Below are positions 1 through 7,648 of a stretch of DNA of 27,670 nt, piece after piece. Source of the stretch: Flavobacteriales bacterium. Its GTDB lineage: Bacteria; Bacteroidota; Bacteroidia; Flavobacteriales_D; Crocinitomicaceae. A program made the position numbers and the translations under genes. Numbering within the stretch: position 1 is the first letter of the stretch; the number at the start of each line of letters is the position of its first letter. Under the pieces are notes generated by a model that searched no databases, was not told the origin of the DNA, and was given only the letters and a program-made list of their open reading frames with translations. The stretch lies in the NCBI GenBank assembly GCA_947476515.1, contig CANJQZ010000003.1, positions 1 through 27,670 of the forward strand. The letters are read 5' to 3'.

Positions 1-1394
1 GCTCCTTGTTTTTTAAGCAGCGCTCCAACCTTCCAAGCGAAAAATACCAAATAAGCAAAACAAACAACTCCTAACCAGTAGGATTTTTGGATACCTAAAA
101 GTGCATCTGAGGCTATTGCGCCTTGAGCAACTGAAATAAAACCTCCACCCATAATCATCATGATTAATAAACTTGATGCCGTATTCGTATTCTTCCCCAT
201 TCCAGCAATACCAAGTGTAAAAATACAAGGCCAAAGCGTACTACAAAAAAGTCCAACGGATATAAAAGCAAATACACTTATGAGTCCGGAACCAAATATT
301 CCAATGATCAATGCTAATATTCCAAGGGAAGAATAAATAATGATCTGTTTAACTGGATTGCCTTTGCTCATAAAATCCGCAACTATTAAAAGGATCACGA
401 TCAATAAATAGGGATACAAAGTTTTAATGTCATGACCCCCAATAATATTTGCTGTAGCAAATATTCCAAAAGCAACAAAAGGAAGAAGAATACTTAAAAT
501 CATTTTTAAAGATTTACTCAGATTAAAAACACCAGCGGCAGAAGTCCATCTACCAATCATTAAACTGGCCCAAAAAAGAGAAACAAATGGCGCTATTTCA
601 TTTTCAGGGGTTCCTAGTTTTTGTTTCATGAACTCAGGAAGGTTACTTGCAGTTGAAACCTCTACTCCAACATAAAGAAATATGGCAATCATTCCCAATA
701 AGACTTGTGGATGGCGCAGCGTTTCTAAAATTTTGGCTGGTCCTTCAGAAGTTGATTCCTCATCAAGTCGATCGGGTACAGAGGAGAATTTAAAGAAAAT
801 AGCTGCAATTACAAATGCTAAGCCGAGGCACATGTACGGAATTTTAACTGCTTGAAGATCTAAACTCTCTCCAACCCCACCAGATAAACCACCAAAAATT
901 GCAAACGAGACAATAACTGGCCCAATAGTAGTACCCACATTATTAATTCCTCCAGCCATACTCAAACGAATGTTTCCTTTCGAAGGATCTCCCATTTGAA
1001 TGGCAAGCGGATTGGCCGCAATTTGTTGAAGTGAAAATCCTAAACCAACAATAAATAATCCTGAAATTAATAGTATAAAGGAAGAGTTATTTGATGCTGG
1101 AATAAATAATAAGGTTCCTAAAGCTGAGATTAAAAGACCTAAGGCAAGACCATTTCGATATCCAATCTTATTCAAAATATCCTTTTTTAATACTGCCGAA
1201 ATCATAAAGTACAAAACGGACCCTACTGTATAAGCAACATAAAAAGCAAAAGAAATCAATTGAGATTGAAATTGACTAAGGTTTAAAGCCTTTTTAAATA
1301 CAGGGATTAGTATATCATTACTTGCAGCTACAAATCCCCAAAAAAAGAAAATTGTAATAAGCGTGCCAAAGGCGCCAAAATTTGTTTTTTTCAC
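1..1394 (-). CDS. FucP-type sugar MFS transporter (3' end outside window)
   Basis: Reading the minus strand from a GTG at 1394 gives an unbroken frame of about 464 codons that runs off the left edge, so the C-terminus is missing. The protein starts MKKTNFGAFGTL and is almost wholly hydrophobic, with about twelve predicted membrane segments and a charged loop near the middle (SSVPDRLDEES). The N-terminal helix with FFFWGFVAASND and the following GxxxYxxxxF-like pattern match the fucose/glucose/galactose permease branch of the major facilitator superfamily, which imports sugars by proton symport in Bacteroidota. ANPLAIQMGDP in helix 4 fits the ANP motif of that branch. No ATG is available near the N-terminus, so GTG is my choice; the frame stays open further upstream. 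Substrate cannot be told from sequence. The gene lies downstream of dxs on the same strand with a 143-bp gap, and is probably independent of it. Confidence 0.87.
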   Translation of the reverse strand, partial: MKKTNFGAFGTLITIFFFWGFVAASNDILIPVFKKALNLSQFQSQLISFAFYVAYTVGSVLYFMISAVLKKDILNKIGYRNGLALGLLISALGTLLFIPASNNSSFILLISGLFIVGLGFSLQQIAANPLAIQMGDPSKGNIRLSMAGGINNVGTTIGPVIVSFAIFGGLSGGVGESLDLQAVKIPYMCLGLAFVIAAIFFKFSSVPDRLDEESTSEGPAKILETLRHPQVLLGMIAIFLYVGVEVSTASNLPEFMKQKLGTPENEIAPFVSLFWASLMIGRWTSAAGVFNLSKSLKMILSILLPFVAFGIFATANIIGGHDIKTLYPYLLIVILLIVADFMSKGNPVKQIIIYSSLGILALIIGIFGSGLISVFAFISVGLFCSTLWPCIFTLGIAGMGKNTNTASSLLIMMIMGGGFISVAQGAIASDALLGIQKSYWLGVVCFAYLVFFAWKVGALLKKQG

Positions 1395-1537
1395 AATCGT
1401 TAATTTTAAATTATTGTCGAAAATACAATAATTAAAAAAACTTGCATCCTTTATTTAAACTATTTTTTTAGAATTTTATAAAAAAATAGACCTAAAGATA
1501 GAATTGTAAATAGTGAAATTAGTAAGAATAAAATTAA

Positions 1538-3496
1538 TTAGCCAACTTGATTCAGTTGCTCTTTTTTGTGATTTTTATTGCCCAACATTTTTTCAACTGT
1601 AGCAACAATTGCCTTCACATCAAAACCACAATCTGCCCATAATTCTTCTTGAGTACCATGATGAATGTATTCATCTGGTATACCCAAGCGAACAATTTCA
1701 GAATAATATCTTTGATCGGCTGCAAATTCTAATATAGCAGAACCGAATCCTCCCATGAGGCATCCATCTTCAAGGGTAATTACTTTTTTGAATTTGGTAA
1801 AGACTTCATGTAAAAGAGTTTCATCCAAGGGCTTTGCAAAACGCATATCGTAATGTGCAACGGAAATATTTTTATCTTTAAGAAGATCAATTGCTTCTTG
1901 AGCAAAGTTTCCTGGATGACCTAAACTCAGAATCGCTATTTCTTCCCCATTGGTAACTTTTCTTCCCTTTCCTTTTTTAATTTCCTTAAAATGGGTTAGC
2001 CATTCTGTCATAACACCATTTCCTCTAGGATAACGAATAGTGTATGGTCCTTGATCTAACATTTGAGCCGAATACATCATGTTTCTCAATTCTTCTTCAT
2101 TCATGGGTGCTGCAACCACCATATTGGGGATACAGCGCATGTATGCAATATCGTAAGCTCCATGATGTGTAGCTCCATCAGAACCTACTAGTCCTCCTCT
2201 GTCCAAACAAAAAACAACATTTAAATTTTGCAAAGCAACATCATGCAATACTTGATCAAAAGCACGCTGCATAAAGGAAGAATAAATATTACAGAAAGGA
2301 ACTAAGCCTTGTGTTGCTAATCCTGCACTAAAAGTTACTGCATGTTGCTCAGCAATTCCAACATCAAAGCTACGATCTGGCATGGCTTTCATCATAATAT
2401 TCAACGAAGACCCCGAGGGCATAGCTGGAGTTACCCCCATTATTTTATCATTCTTTTCGGCTAATTCTACGATAGTATGCCCAAAAACATCTTGATATTT
2501 GGGTGCTTGTGGTGATTTGGGAACAATTTTAACAATTTCGCCTGTTTCCTTATTAAACACTCCTGGAGCATGCCATTTCGTTGGATTTCCCTCTTCAGAA
2601 AATTTATATCCTGCACCTTTGCGCGTAATACAATGTAATATTTTCGGTCCTGGAATATCTTTAAGATCTTCCATAATCTTTACTAATCCAACTACATCAT
2701 GTCCATCTACTGGGCCAAAATATCTAAAATTCAAGGCCTCAAATAAGTTGCTTTGTTTTAGCAGACTTCCTTTTAATGCGTGTGAAACTTTAGAGGCAAT
2801 AGATTGAGCGTCTGGACCAAAAGCAGATATTTTTCCCAATAATTTCCATACCTCATCTTTTACTTTATTATAAGTATGAGAAGTGGTAATATCTGTTAAA
2901 TATTCTTTTAATGCTCCTACATTAGCATCAATTGACATGCAATTGTCATTTAAGATAACCAATAAATTGGCATCTTTTTCAAAACCGGCATGATTCATTC
3001 CTTCAAATGCCAAACCAGCAGTCATTGCTCCATCACCGATTACAGCAATATGTTGTCTTTCAGTTTCTCCTTTATATCGGCTTGCAACAGCCATACCTAA
3101 AGCGGCAGAAATAGATGTGGAAGAATGCCCAACCCCAAAAGTATCATATTCACTTTCAGAACGCTTTGGAAAGCCAGAAATTCCCCCTTTTAAACGATTG
3201 GTATGAAATCGATCTCTTCGGCCGGTTAATATTTTATGTCCATAAGCTTGATGACCTACATCCCAAACCAACTGATCGTCTGGGGTATTAAATACATAGT
3301 GTAAAGCAACTGATAATTCAACTACCCCTAGACTTGCTCCAAAATGACTATTGCCAATTTCAGAAATCACATCAACAATATATTGACGCAATTCTTCAGC
3401 TACTTGAGGAAGATCTTCAGTTTTGAATTTATTTCTTAAATCCGAGGGGATCTCTATTTGGGATAGAAAATTACCCGGTAAATATTTTAGTTTCAT
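1538..3496 (-). CDS. dxs: 1-deoxy-D-xylulose-5-phosphate synthase
   Basis: DXS condenses pyruvate and glyceraldehyde-3-phosphate with thiamine diphosphate to give DXP, the first step of the MEP isoprenoid pathway; it is cytoplasmic. The 652-residue product is slightly longer than the usual ~620-640. Visible landmarks are DVGHQAYGHKILTGRRD (about residues 79-95), the ThDP/Mg motif GDGAMTAGLAFEGMNHAG (from 154) with LNDNCMSI (from 182), and GIAEQHAVTFSAG in the pyrimidine-binding domain with the catalytic Glu. The C-terminal transketolase domain is intact (LEDGCLMGGFGSAI). ATG at 3496 is preceded by a convincing promoter: TTG, 21 bp, TATTTTTG, then only 8 nt to the start, so the mRNA should be nearly leaderless. 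It is divergent from ctaB, with 118 bp between the two starts. After the TAA the same frame stays open for 25 hydrophobic codons (see findings). Confidence 0.98.
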   Translation of the reverse strand: MKLKYLPGNFLSQIEIPSDLRNKFKTEDLPQVAEELRQYIVDVISEIGNSHFGASLGVVELSVALHYVFNTPDDQLVWDVGHQAYGHKILTGRRDRFHTNRLKGGISGFPKRSESEYDTFGVGHSSTSISAALGMAVASRYKGETERQHIAVIGDGAMTAGLAFEGMNHAGFEKDANLLVILNDNCMSIDANVGALKEYLTDITTSHTYNKVKDEVWKLLGKISAFGPDAQSIASKVSHALKGSLLKQSNLFEALNFRYFGPVDGHDVVGLVKIMEDLKDIPGPKILHCITRKGAGYKFSEEGNPTKWHAPGVFNKETGEIVKIVPKSPQAPKYQDVFGHTIVELAEKNDKIMGVTPAMPSGSSLNIMMKAMPDRSFDVGIAEQHAVTFSAGLATQGLVPFCNIYSSFMQRAFDQVLHDVALQNLNVVFCLDRGGLVGSDGATHHGAYDIAYMRCIPNMVVAAPMNEEELRNMMYSAQMLDQGPYTIRYPRGNGVMTEWLTHFKEIKKGKGRKVTNGEEIAILSLGHPGNFAQEAIDLLKDKNISVAHYDMRFAKPLDETLLHEVFTKFKKVITLEDGCLMGGFGSAILEFAADQRYYSEIVRLGIPDEYIHHGTQEELWADCGFDVKAIVATVEKMLGNKNHKKEQLNQVG

Positions 3497-3504
3497 GCTT
3501 AGAA

Positions 3505-3536
3505 CAAAAATAATAGAATAATATGGTAATTAACAA
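3505..3536 (-). promoter_or_regulatory. Promoter of dxs (Bacteroidota type)
   Basis: On the minus strand, TTG at 3536-3534 and TATTTTTG at 3512-3505 are separated by 21 bp, matching the Bacteroidota consensus TTG...TAnnTTTG within its usual spacer range. The -7 box ends 8 nt before the dxs ATG. Confidence 0.6.
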
Positions 3537-3600
3537 AAAGAAAGATTAATTGTTCTATTACAAATGATAATTTCTTTAGTATTACTCAGTGAATAATTAC

Positions 3601-3608
3601 TACTTTTG
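3601..3608 (+). promoter_or_regulatory. -7 box of the ctaB/cox operon
   Basis: TACTTTTG fits TAnnTTTG and lies 6 nt before the ATG at 3615, so transcription should begin at or next to the A of the start codon. No clear TTG sits 17-23 bp upstream, so only the -7 half is supported. Confidence 0.45.
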
Positions 3609-3614
3609 CAAGCC

Positions 3615-4499
3615 ATGAAAAATGCTTTAAACAAGCCTTCTAAATTAAAAATTTTCTTAGTTTTCACTAAGTTTAGACTTTCTTTCTTAGTAATATTATC
3701 TGCTTTATCAGGATATTTGTTTGCCGGAGGGAAGGATTGGTTGGAGATTACCTATTTAATGTTGGGTGGGACATTGGTAACCGCCGCTTCAAATGGTGCC
3801 AATCAAATTTGGGAAAAAAATATTGATAAGCTCATGAAAAGAACGGCTAATCGACCACTTCCAATGGCTTGGATTAGTGTAAAAGAAGCTTTGTTAATTT
3901 GTGTTTTTTCTTTGCTTGTTGGTAGTTATTTATTGTACCTAATTAATTTAAAAAGTGCCTTACTCGGATTAGGCGCTTTTGTACTTTATGTTTTTGCTTA
4001 TACACCGCTAAAACAAATTACTCCCTGGGCAGTGTTTGTTGGTGCTATCCCAGGTGCAGTGCCACCATTCTTAGGCGCCATTGCTGCTACAGATAAATTC
4101 GGATTACTACCTGGAATCTTGTTTTTCGTTCAATTTACATGGCAGTTTCCTCATTTTTGGGCAATCGCTTGGGTTTTACATGAGGATTATCAAAAAGCTG
4201 GGTTCTTTTTATTACCATCATCTTCTGGAAAATCAAGAAATTCCGCCTTTCAAATCGCCAGTTATTCACTAGCATTAATTCCATTTAGCTTGGCGCCTTG
4301 GTTGCTCGGGTGGACGGGATCGCTAAGTTTGATTGTTGCTAGTGTGCTTGGAGCAGCATTTTTCGTGTTTGCCTATCGTTTGTTTATTTCTTGTGAAGAT
4401 AAAGATGCCCGAAAATTAATGTTCGCCTCATTTTTATACTTGCCCTTAATTCAATTTACCTATGTAATTGATAAAATTGATTTTGTTTTACCTAAATAA
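3615..4499 (+). CDS. ctaB: Protoheme IX farnesyltransferase (heme O synthase)
   Basis: CtaB/CyoE is a membrane UbiA-superfamily prenyltransferase that adds a farnesyl group to protoheme, giving heme O, the precursor of heme A for aa3-type cytochrome oxidases. The 294-residue protein has about nine hydrophobic segments and the diagnostic allyl-diphosphate region NGANQIWEKNIDKLMKRT followed by ANRPLP (about residues 60-83). A second acidic loop, WAIAWVLHEDYQKAG, follows FTWQFPHFW. The frame also opens at a TTG at 3606, but that TTG is the end of the TACTTTTG promoter box, so I take the ATG at 3615. It is the first gene of a seven-gene plus-strand operon; the next gene begins 6 nt after the stop. 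Its position at the head of the cox genes supports the heme O/A role over other UbiA functions. Confidence 0.95.
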   Translation: MKNALNKPSKLKIFLVFTKFRLSFLVILSALSGYLFAGGKDWLEITYLMLGGTLVTAASNGANQIWEKNIDKLMKRTANRPLPMAWISVKEALLICVFSLLVGSYLLYLINLKSALLGLGAFVLYVFAYTPLKQITPWAVFVGAIPGAVPPFLGAIAATDKFGLLPGILFFVQFTWQFPHFWAIAWVLHEDYQKAGFFLLPSSSGKSRNSAFQIASYSLALIPFSLAPWLLGWTGSLSLIVASVLGAAFFVFAYRLFISCEDKDARKLMFASFLYLPLIQFTYVIDKIDFVLPK

Positions 4500-4505
4500 T
4501 ATATC

Positions 4506-5555
4506 ATGGATTATTCAAAAGAACTGAGTCCCGAAGTAAAAGAGAAGATGAAAAAAAATCTTGTCTATGTAGGAATCTTTAGCATCATAATGATGTTTGC
4601 TGGATTAACCTCTGCTTATATCGTAAGCATGGGTGGTGGTTTTTGGCTAAAATACCCCTTGCCAAATGCATTTTACATAAGTACTTTATGTGTTGTATTA
4701 AGTAGTGTGACCTTTATTTATGCAATTGCTAATGCCAAAAAAGACAAATTTAATCAAGTAAAATTAGGGTTAGTGACTACCCTATTATTGGGCTTGCTAT
4801 TTATTGTTTTTCAATTTAAAGGTTTTAACCTATTAACTGAATCGGGAATACATCCAGCCAAAAACTATATTATGGTGAGTGAAGGTCGTTATGGGGATTA
4901 TTTCGAGATTAAATATAAGGGCGATTATATTCAAGTAAACGGAAACGATTATTTAGTTAAAAATAAGAAGTTAAGTAAAAATGAATTTAATGAATTGAAG
5001 AAATATTCTGCTCAATTTTTAAGTATTAAACAAAACGATACTTTAGAAATTAAAGAACATAAAAACTTTGAATTGCTATTGAGAAATCAAAAATTAACAG
5101 TCAAAAATGATCATTTATTTTTAAATGATTCAACTGTAATGGACTTTGTTGATGAAATTAGATTAAAGCAATTGGCTGAAAACATTCGAGACGAACGCGG
5201 AGACTTTTTTGCACGAGGAAAATATGGGAAAGATTTTATTATTTATTTTAAAGGAGTTGCCTTAGATTATAAAGCAAGGACCTTAATGTATGATAACAAA
5301 AAATTAAAGCCCTACCTTCAAATAAAAGCAGCTGAAGCAGCTGATACCGCCAGCTCTTATTTGTATATTTTAATAGTTCTACATGTTTTACATATTGGAA
5401 TTACTTTATTATACCTCATTAGGGTTACAATTGGTTCATTTTCAAATAAATACAATAAAGACAACAGCTTGCCCTTGGTCACTGGTGGAATTTTCTGGCA
5501 CTTTTTAGGCCTGTTGTGGATCTATTTATTGTTATTTTTGATTTTTATTCATTAA
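4506..5555 (+). CDS. Heme-copper oxidase subunit III family protein, with large soluble insertion
   Basis: The 349-residue protein has the five-helix subunit III fold seen in Bacteroidota: MMFAGLTSAYIV (about 29-40), the helix around 57-75, the helix at 88-105, a helix from about 284 (SSYLYILIVLHVLHIG) and the final helix with FWHFLGLLWIYLLLF (330-344). Subunit III stabilises the catalytic core of cytochrome c oxidase. Between the third and fourth helices (about 115-282) sits a charged, hydrophilic stretch of roughly 165 residues, rich in Lys, Asp and Asn, with no family I can name. Ordinary Bacteroidota copies, as I recall them, are about 190 residues and lack it. In the last helix the usual WHFxD aspartate is a glycine (G335). 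A second subunit III gene follows 21 nt downstream. Family assignment is firm; the role of the insertion is unknown. Confidence 0.85.
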   Translation: MDYSKELSPEVKEKMKKNLVYVGIFSIIMMFAGLTSAYIVSMGGGFWLKYPLPNAFYISTLCVVLSSVTFIYAIANAKKDKFNQVKLGLVTTLLLGLLFIVFQFKGFNLLTESGIHPAKNYIMVSEGRYGDYFEIKYKGDYIQVNGNDYLVKNKKLSKNEFNELKKYSAQFLSIKQNDTLEIKEHKNFELLLRNQKLTVKNDHLFLNDSTVMDFVDEIRLKQLAENIRDERGDFFARGKYGKDFIIYFKGVALDYKARTLMYDNKKLKPYLQIKAAEAADTASSYLYILIVLHVLHIGITLLYLIRVTIGSFSNKYNKDNSLPLVTGGIFWHFLGLLWIYLLLFLIFIH

Positions 5556-5576
5556 ACTTGCATAAAATTTTACACA

Positions 5577-6599
5577 ATGGCAGGACATGTAGCAGAGCTT
5601 GATTCAAAAACCCTATGGGGAGGAAAAGAATCGCCATTCTCAACAAGTTATGGAAAACTAATGATGTGGTTTTTCCTTGTTTCAGATGCATTAACCTTTA
5701 CAGGATTACTTATTGCATATGGTTTTACCCGACATGATGTGCAAGATGCTTGGCCAATTGGGGAGGAAACTTTTAATTCAATGCCATTTTTAGGCCATGG
5801 ATATCCTTTATTATATGTTGCTTTAATGACCTTTATTTTAATTGTATCATCTGTTACAATGGTATTGGCGGTTGAAGCAGGACATAGAATGGATAGAAAA
5901 GGAGTTGTTAAATGGATGATTGCAACCATTATAGGTGGATTTTTCTTTTTAGGTTCTCAAGCTTGGGAATGGAGTCACTTCATTCACGGTTCAGAATTTG
6001 GTAAAATTGAATTAGCAGATGGATCTCAAGCTATTGTCAAGGGTCATTTTGGAGAAATAAATAATTTCAAAGTAACTATTGCTGGTTCAGAACACAAAAA
6101 AGGCGATGTAATTAAAGAAGATTTATTGCATACTTTTCACCATGCAGCTGTTCTTGGCCATATTGAAAATGGTATGATAAAATTACATGATGGTTCAATC
6201 GCTAAAATTAATAAACAGGATGATCATGACATGGTTTTGATCGTAAAGAAAGCAGGGAAAAACCATATTTTGAATGCTAGAATTGAAGGAAAAGAAGCAG
6301 AAAAAATGTATTATGAATCTCTTTACAGCGGTATCGCTAACAAAGTAGTGTATGGAGCAGACTTAAAAGACAATGAATACGGTCCTCAACAATACGGTCA
6401 ATTTTTCTTTTTCATCACAGGATTCCATGGTTTCCATGTGTTTTCTGGGGTTATTATTAATATTATTATTTTATTAGGTGTTGTAGCTGGTACTTACCAC
6501 AAGCGTGGACACTATGAAATGGTTGAAAAAACAGGACTTTATTGGCATTTTGTTGATTTAGTTTGGGTATTCGTATTTACATTCTTCTATTTAATATAA
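5577..6599 (+). CDS. Cytochrome c oxidase subunit III
   Basis: This is the canonical-looking of the two subunit III genes. The 340-residue protein has five membrane helices: LMMWFFLVSDALTFTGLLIA (28-47), a helix at 76-97, WMIATIIGGFFFLGSQAWEW (113-132), FFFFITGFHGFHVFSG (276-291) and LYWHFVDLVWVFVFTFFYL (321-339). Conserved residues of the family are present: Glu131 in WEW, the two His of FHGFHVFSG and the WHFVD aspartate. A soluble insertion of about 138 residues lies between helices 3 and 4 (137-274). Comparable insertions occur at this position in flavobacterial homologues, as I recall them. The gene starts 21 nt after the preceding subunit III gene and ends 4 nt before subunit IV, consistent with co-translation in one oxidase operon. 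Confidence 0.93.
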   Translation: MAGHVAELDSKTLWGGKESPFSTSYGKLMMWFFLVSDALTFTGLLIAYGFTRHDVQDAWPIGEETFNSMPFLGHGYPLLYVALMTFILIVSSVTMVLAVEAGHRMDRKGVVKWMIATIIGGFFFLGSQAWEWSHFIHGSEFGKIELADGSQAIVKGHFGEINNFKVTIAGSEHKKGDVIKEDLLHTFHHAAVLGHIENGMIKLHDGSIAKINKQDDHDMVLIVKKAGKNHILNARIEGKEAEKMYYESLYSGIANKVVYGADLKDNEYGPQQYGQFFFFITGFHGFHVFSGVIINIIILLGVVAGTYHKRGHYEMVEKTGLYWHFVDLVWVFVFTFFYLI

Positions 6600-6603
6600 C
6601 ATC

Positions 6604-6972
6604 ATGGAAAGAGACGATTTAATTGAGTATTCTTTACACACACACCACTCTGAAGAGAAGGGTAAAGAAATTCGTAAAAAAATAATATTTGTTACTGTAC
6701 TTTTAACTGCTGTGACAATTCTTGAAGTTGGTTTAGGCGCTTTCATCAAGCAATCGAATGCTATTTGGCCTTTTGTAAAATGGTCATTTGTTATTCTTAC
6801 CCTTTTCAAAGCGGGGTACATAGTAATGGTATTTATGCATCTAGGAGATGAGCGTAAATGGATGCGATATGTAATTCTTTTACCGTACTTCATCTTTGTA
6901 TTGTACCTTATTTTCATTGCTCTTTGGGAAGGATTAGCAGTTGGGCAAGCTTGGGAAACCTACGGGTTCTAG
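6604..6972 (+). CDS. Cytochrome c oxidase subunit IV (prokaryotic type)
   Basis: A 122-residue protein with a charged, His-rich N-terminus (HTHHSEEKGKEIRKK) and three membrane helices: about 24-46 (IIFVTVLLTAVTILEVGLGAF), 57-79 (FVKWSFVILTLFKAGYIVMVF) and 88-110. The sequence KAGYIVMVFMHLGDE between helices 2 and 3 is characteristic of the prokaryotic COX4 family, a small accessory subunit of heme-copper oxidases that is thought to stabilise the complex. It lies directly downstream of subunit III with a 4-nt gap, and the next start codon is one nucleotide after its stop, which argues for tight translational coupling. Confidence 0.92.
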   Translation: MERDDLIEYSLHTHHSEEKGKEIRKKIIFVTVLLTAVTILEVGLGAFIKQSNAIWPFVKWSFVILTLFKAGYIVMVFMHLGDERKWMRYVILLPYFIFVLYLIFIALWEGLAVGQAWETYGF

Positions 6973-6973
6973 C

Positions 6974-7648
6974 ATGTCGAAAATAAAAAAGCCTTCCAAA
7001 GCGAAAGCTTTATTAGCATTACTCTTAGTATTCGGCCCTGCATTAATTCTTATCTTTATTTCCACTAGAGGATGCGAGCATAAGTTTCAGCAATTAGATG
7101 ATTACGGTCAAATAAAAAACTATTCTTTTGTTGATGCTGCTCACCACAAACGAAATTCTAATGAATTTTTAGGTGATATTGTTCTTATAACCACTTTACA
7201 AATTACTTGTCCTGAAGATTGTGCTATTTCTCAATGGCATCTTAATCAAATGATCTATCAACACATCCGTAAAAACAGCAGAAAAAAAATGAAGCAAGTG
7301 CGCATCATTTCATTTGTTACTGATGGAAAGGGACAAGCAATAAAAGATCTTAATCCTGTTGTTGATGCATTAAAGGATCAGGTGGAAGCCTATGATCCAA
7401 AACTCTGGATCGTTGCCACGGGAGATGTTAGATCAATATATGATATTGAAAATAATGGACAGAGTTTGTTGAAAAAAGGGAGTAAATATTACGGTGGAGA
7501 AGCATTTCAGGAACTTTTACTACTAGCAGACAAAAAACATCATTTGCGAATGGTATTACCAGGAACTCAAGAAGGATTAATTCGAAGAATGAAAGAAAGC
7601 ATCGCATTACTTCAAAAACAATACGATAAAACTAAAAAGCAACGGTGA
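6974..7648 (+). CDS. SCO1/SenC-like thioredoxin-fold protein, membrane anchored, divergent
   Basis: A 224-residue protein with an N-terminal membrane anchor (about 10-30, ALLALLLVFGPALILIFIS) and an extracytoplasmic domain that aligns in outline with SCO1/SenC copper chaperones. C79 and C83 form CPEDC, the SCO-type CxxxC. The stretches VRIISFVTDG and LWIVATGD correspond to the usual SCO strands. However, the region equivalent to the conserved copper-ligand histidine, just before the last strand (QELLLLADKKHHLRM), shows no His in the expected place, unlike the next gene. It may therefore be a thiol-disulfide reductase for SCO or subunit II rather than a copper donor; that is inference. The frame is open from a TTG at 6941 inside subunit IV, but ATG at 6974, one nt after the subunit IV stop, is the better start. 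It overlaps the next gene by 4 nt. Confidence 0.8.
   Translation: MSKIKKPSKAKALLALLLVFGPALILIFISTRGCEHKFQQLDDYGQIKNYSFVDAAHHKRNSNEFLGDIVLITTLQITCPEDCAISQWHLNQMIYQHIRKNSRKKMKQVRIISFVTDGKGQAIKDLNPVVDALKDQVEAYDPKLWIVATGDVRSIYDIENNGQSLLKKGSKYYGGEAFQELLLLADKKHHLRMVLPGTQEGLIRRMKESIALLQKQYDKTKKQR

Noticed and set aside
13..234. 73-codon minus-strand frame at the left edge
   Set aside because: It is in a different frame from the intact MFS transporter reading frame across the same bases.
3606..3614. TTG start for ctaB, nine nucleotides upstream of the ATG
   Set aside because: The TTG is the last part of the TACTTTTG promoter box, and the ATG at 3615 gives the normal N-terminus.
6941..6973. TTG start for the first SCO-like gene inside subunit IV
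   Set aside because: It would add eleven residues read out of frame through the end of subunit IV; the ATG right after that stop is far more likely.
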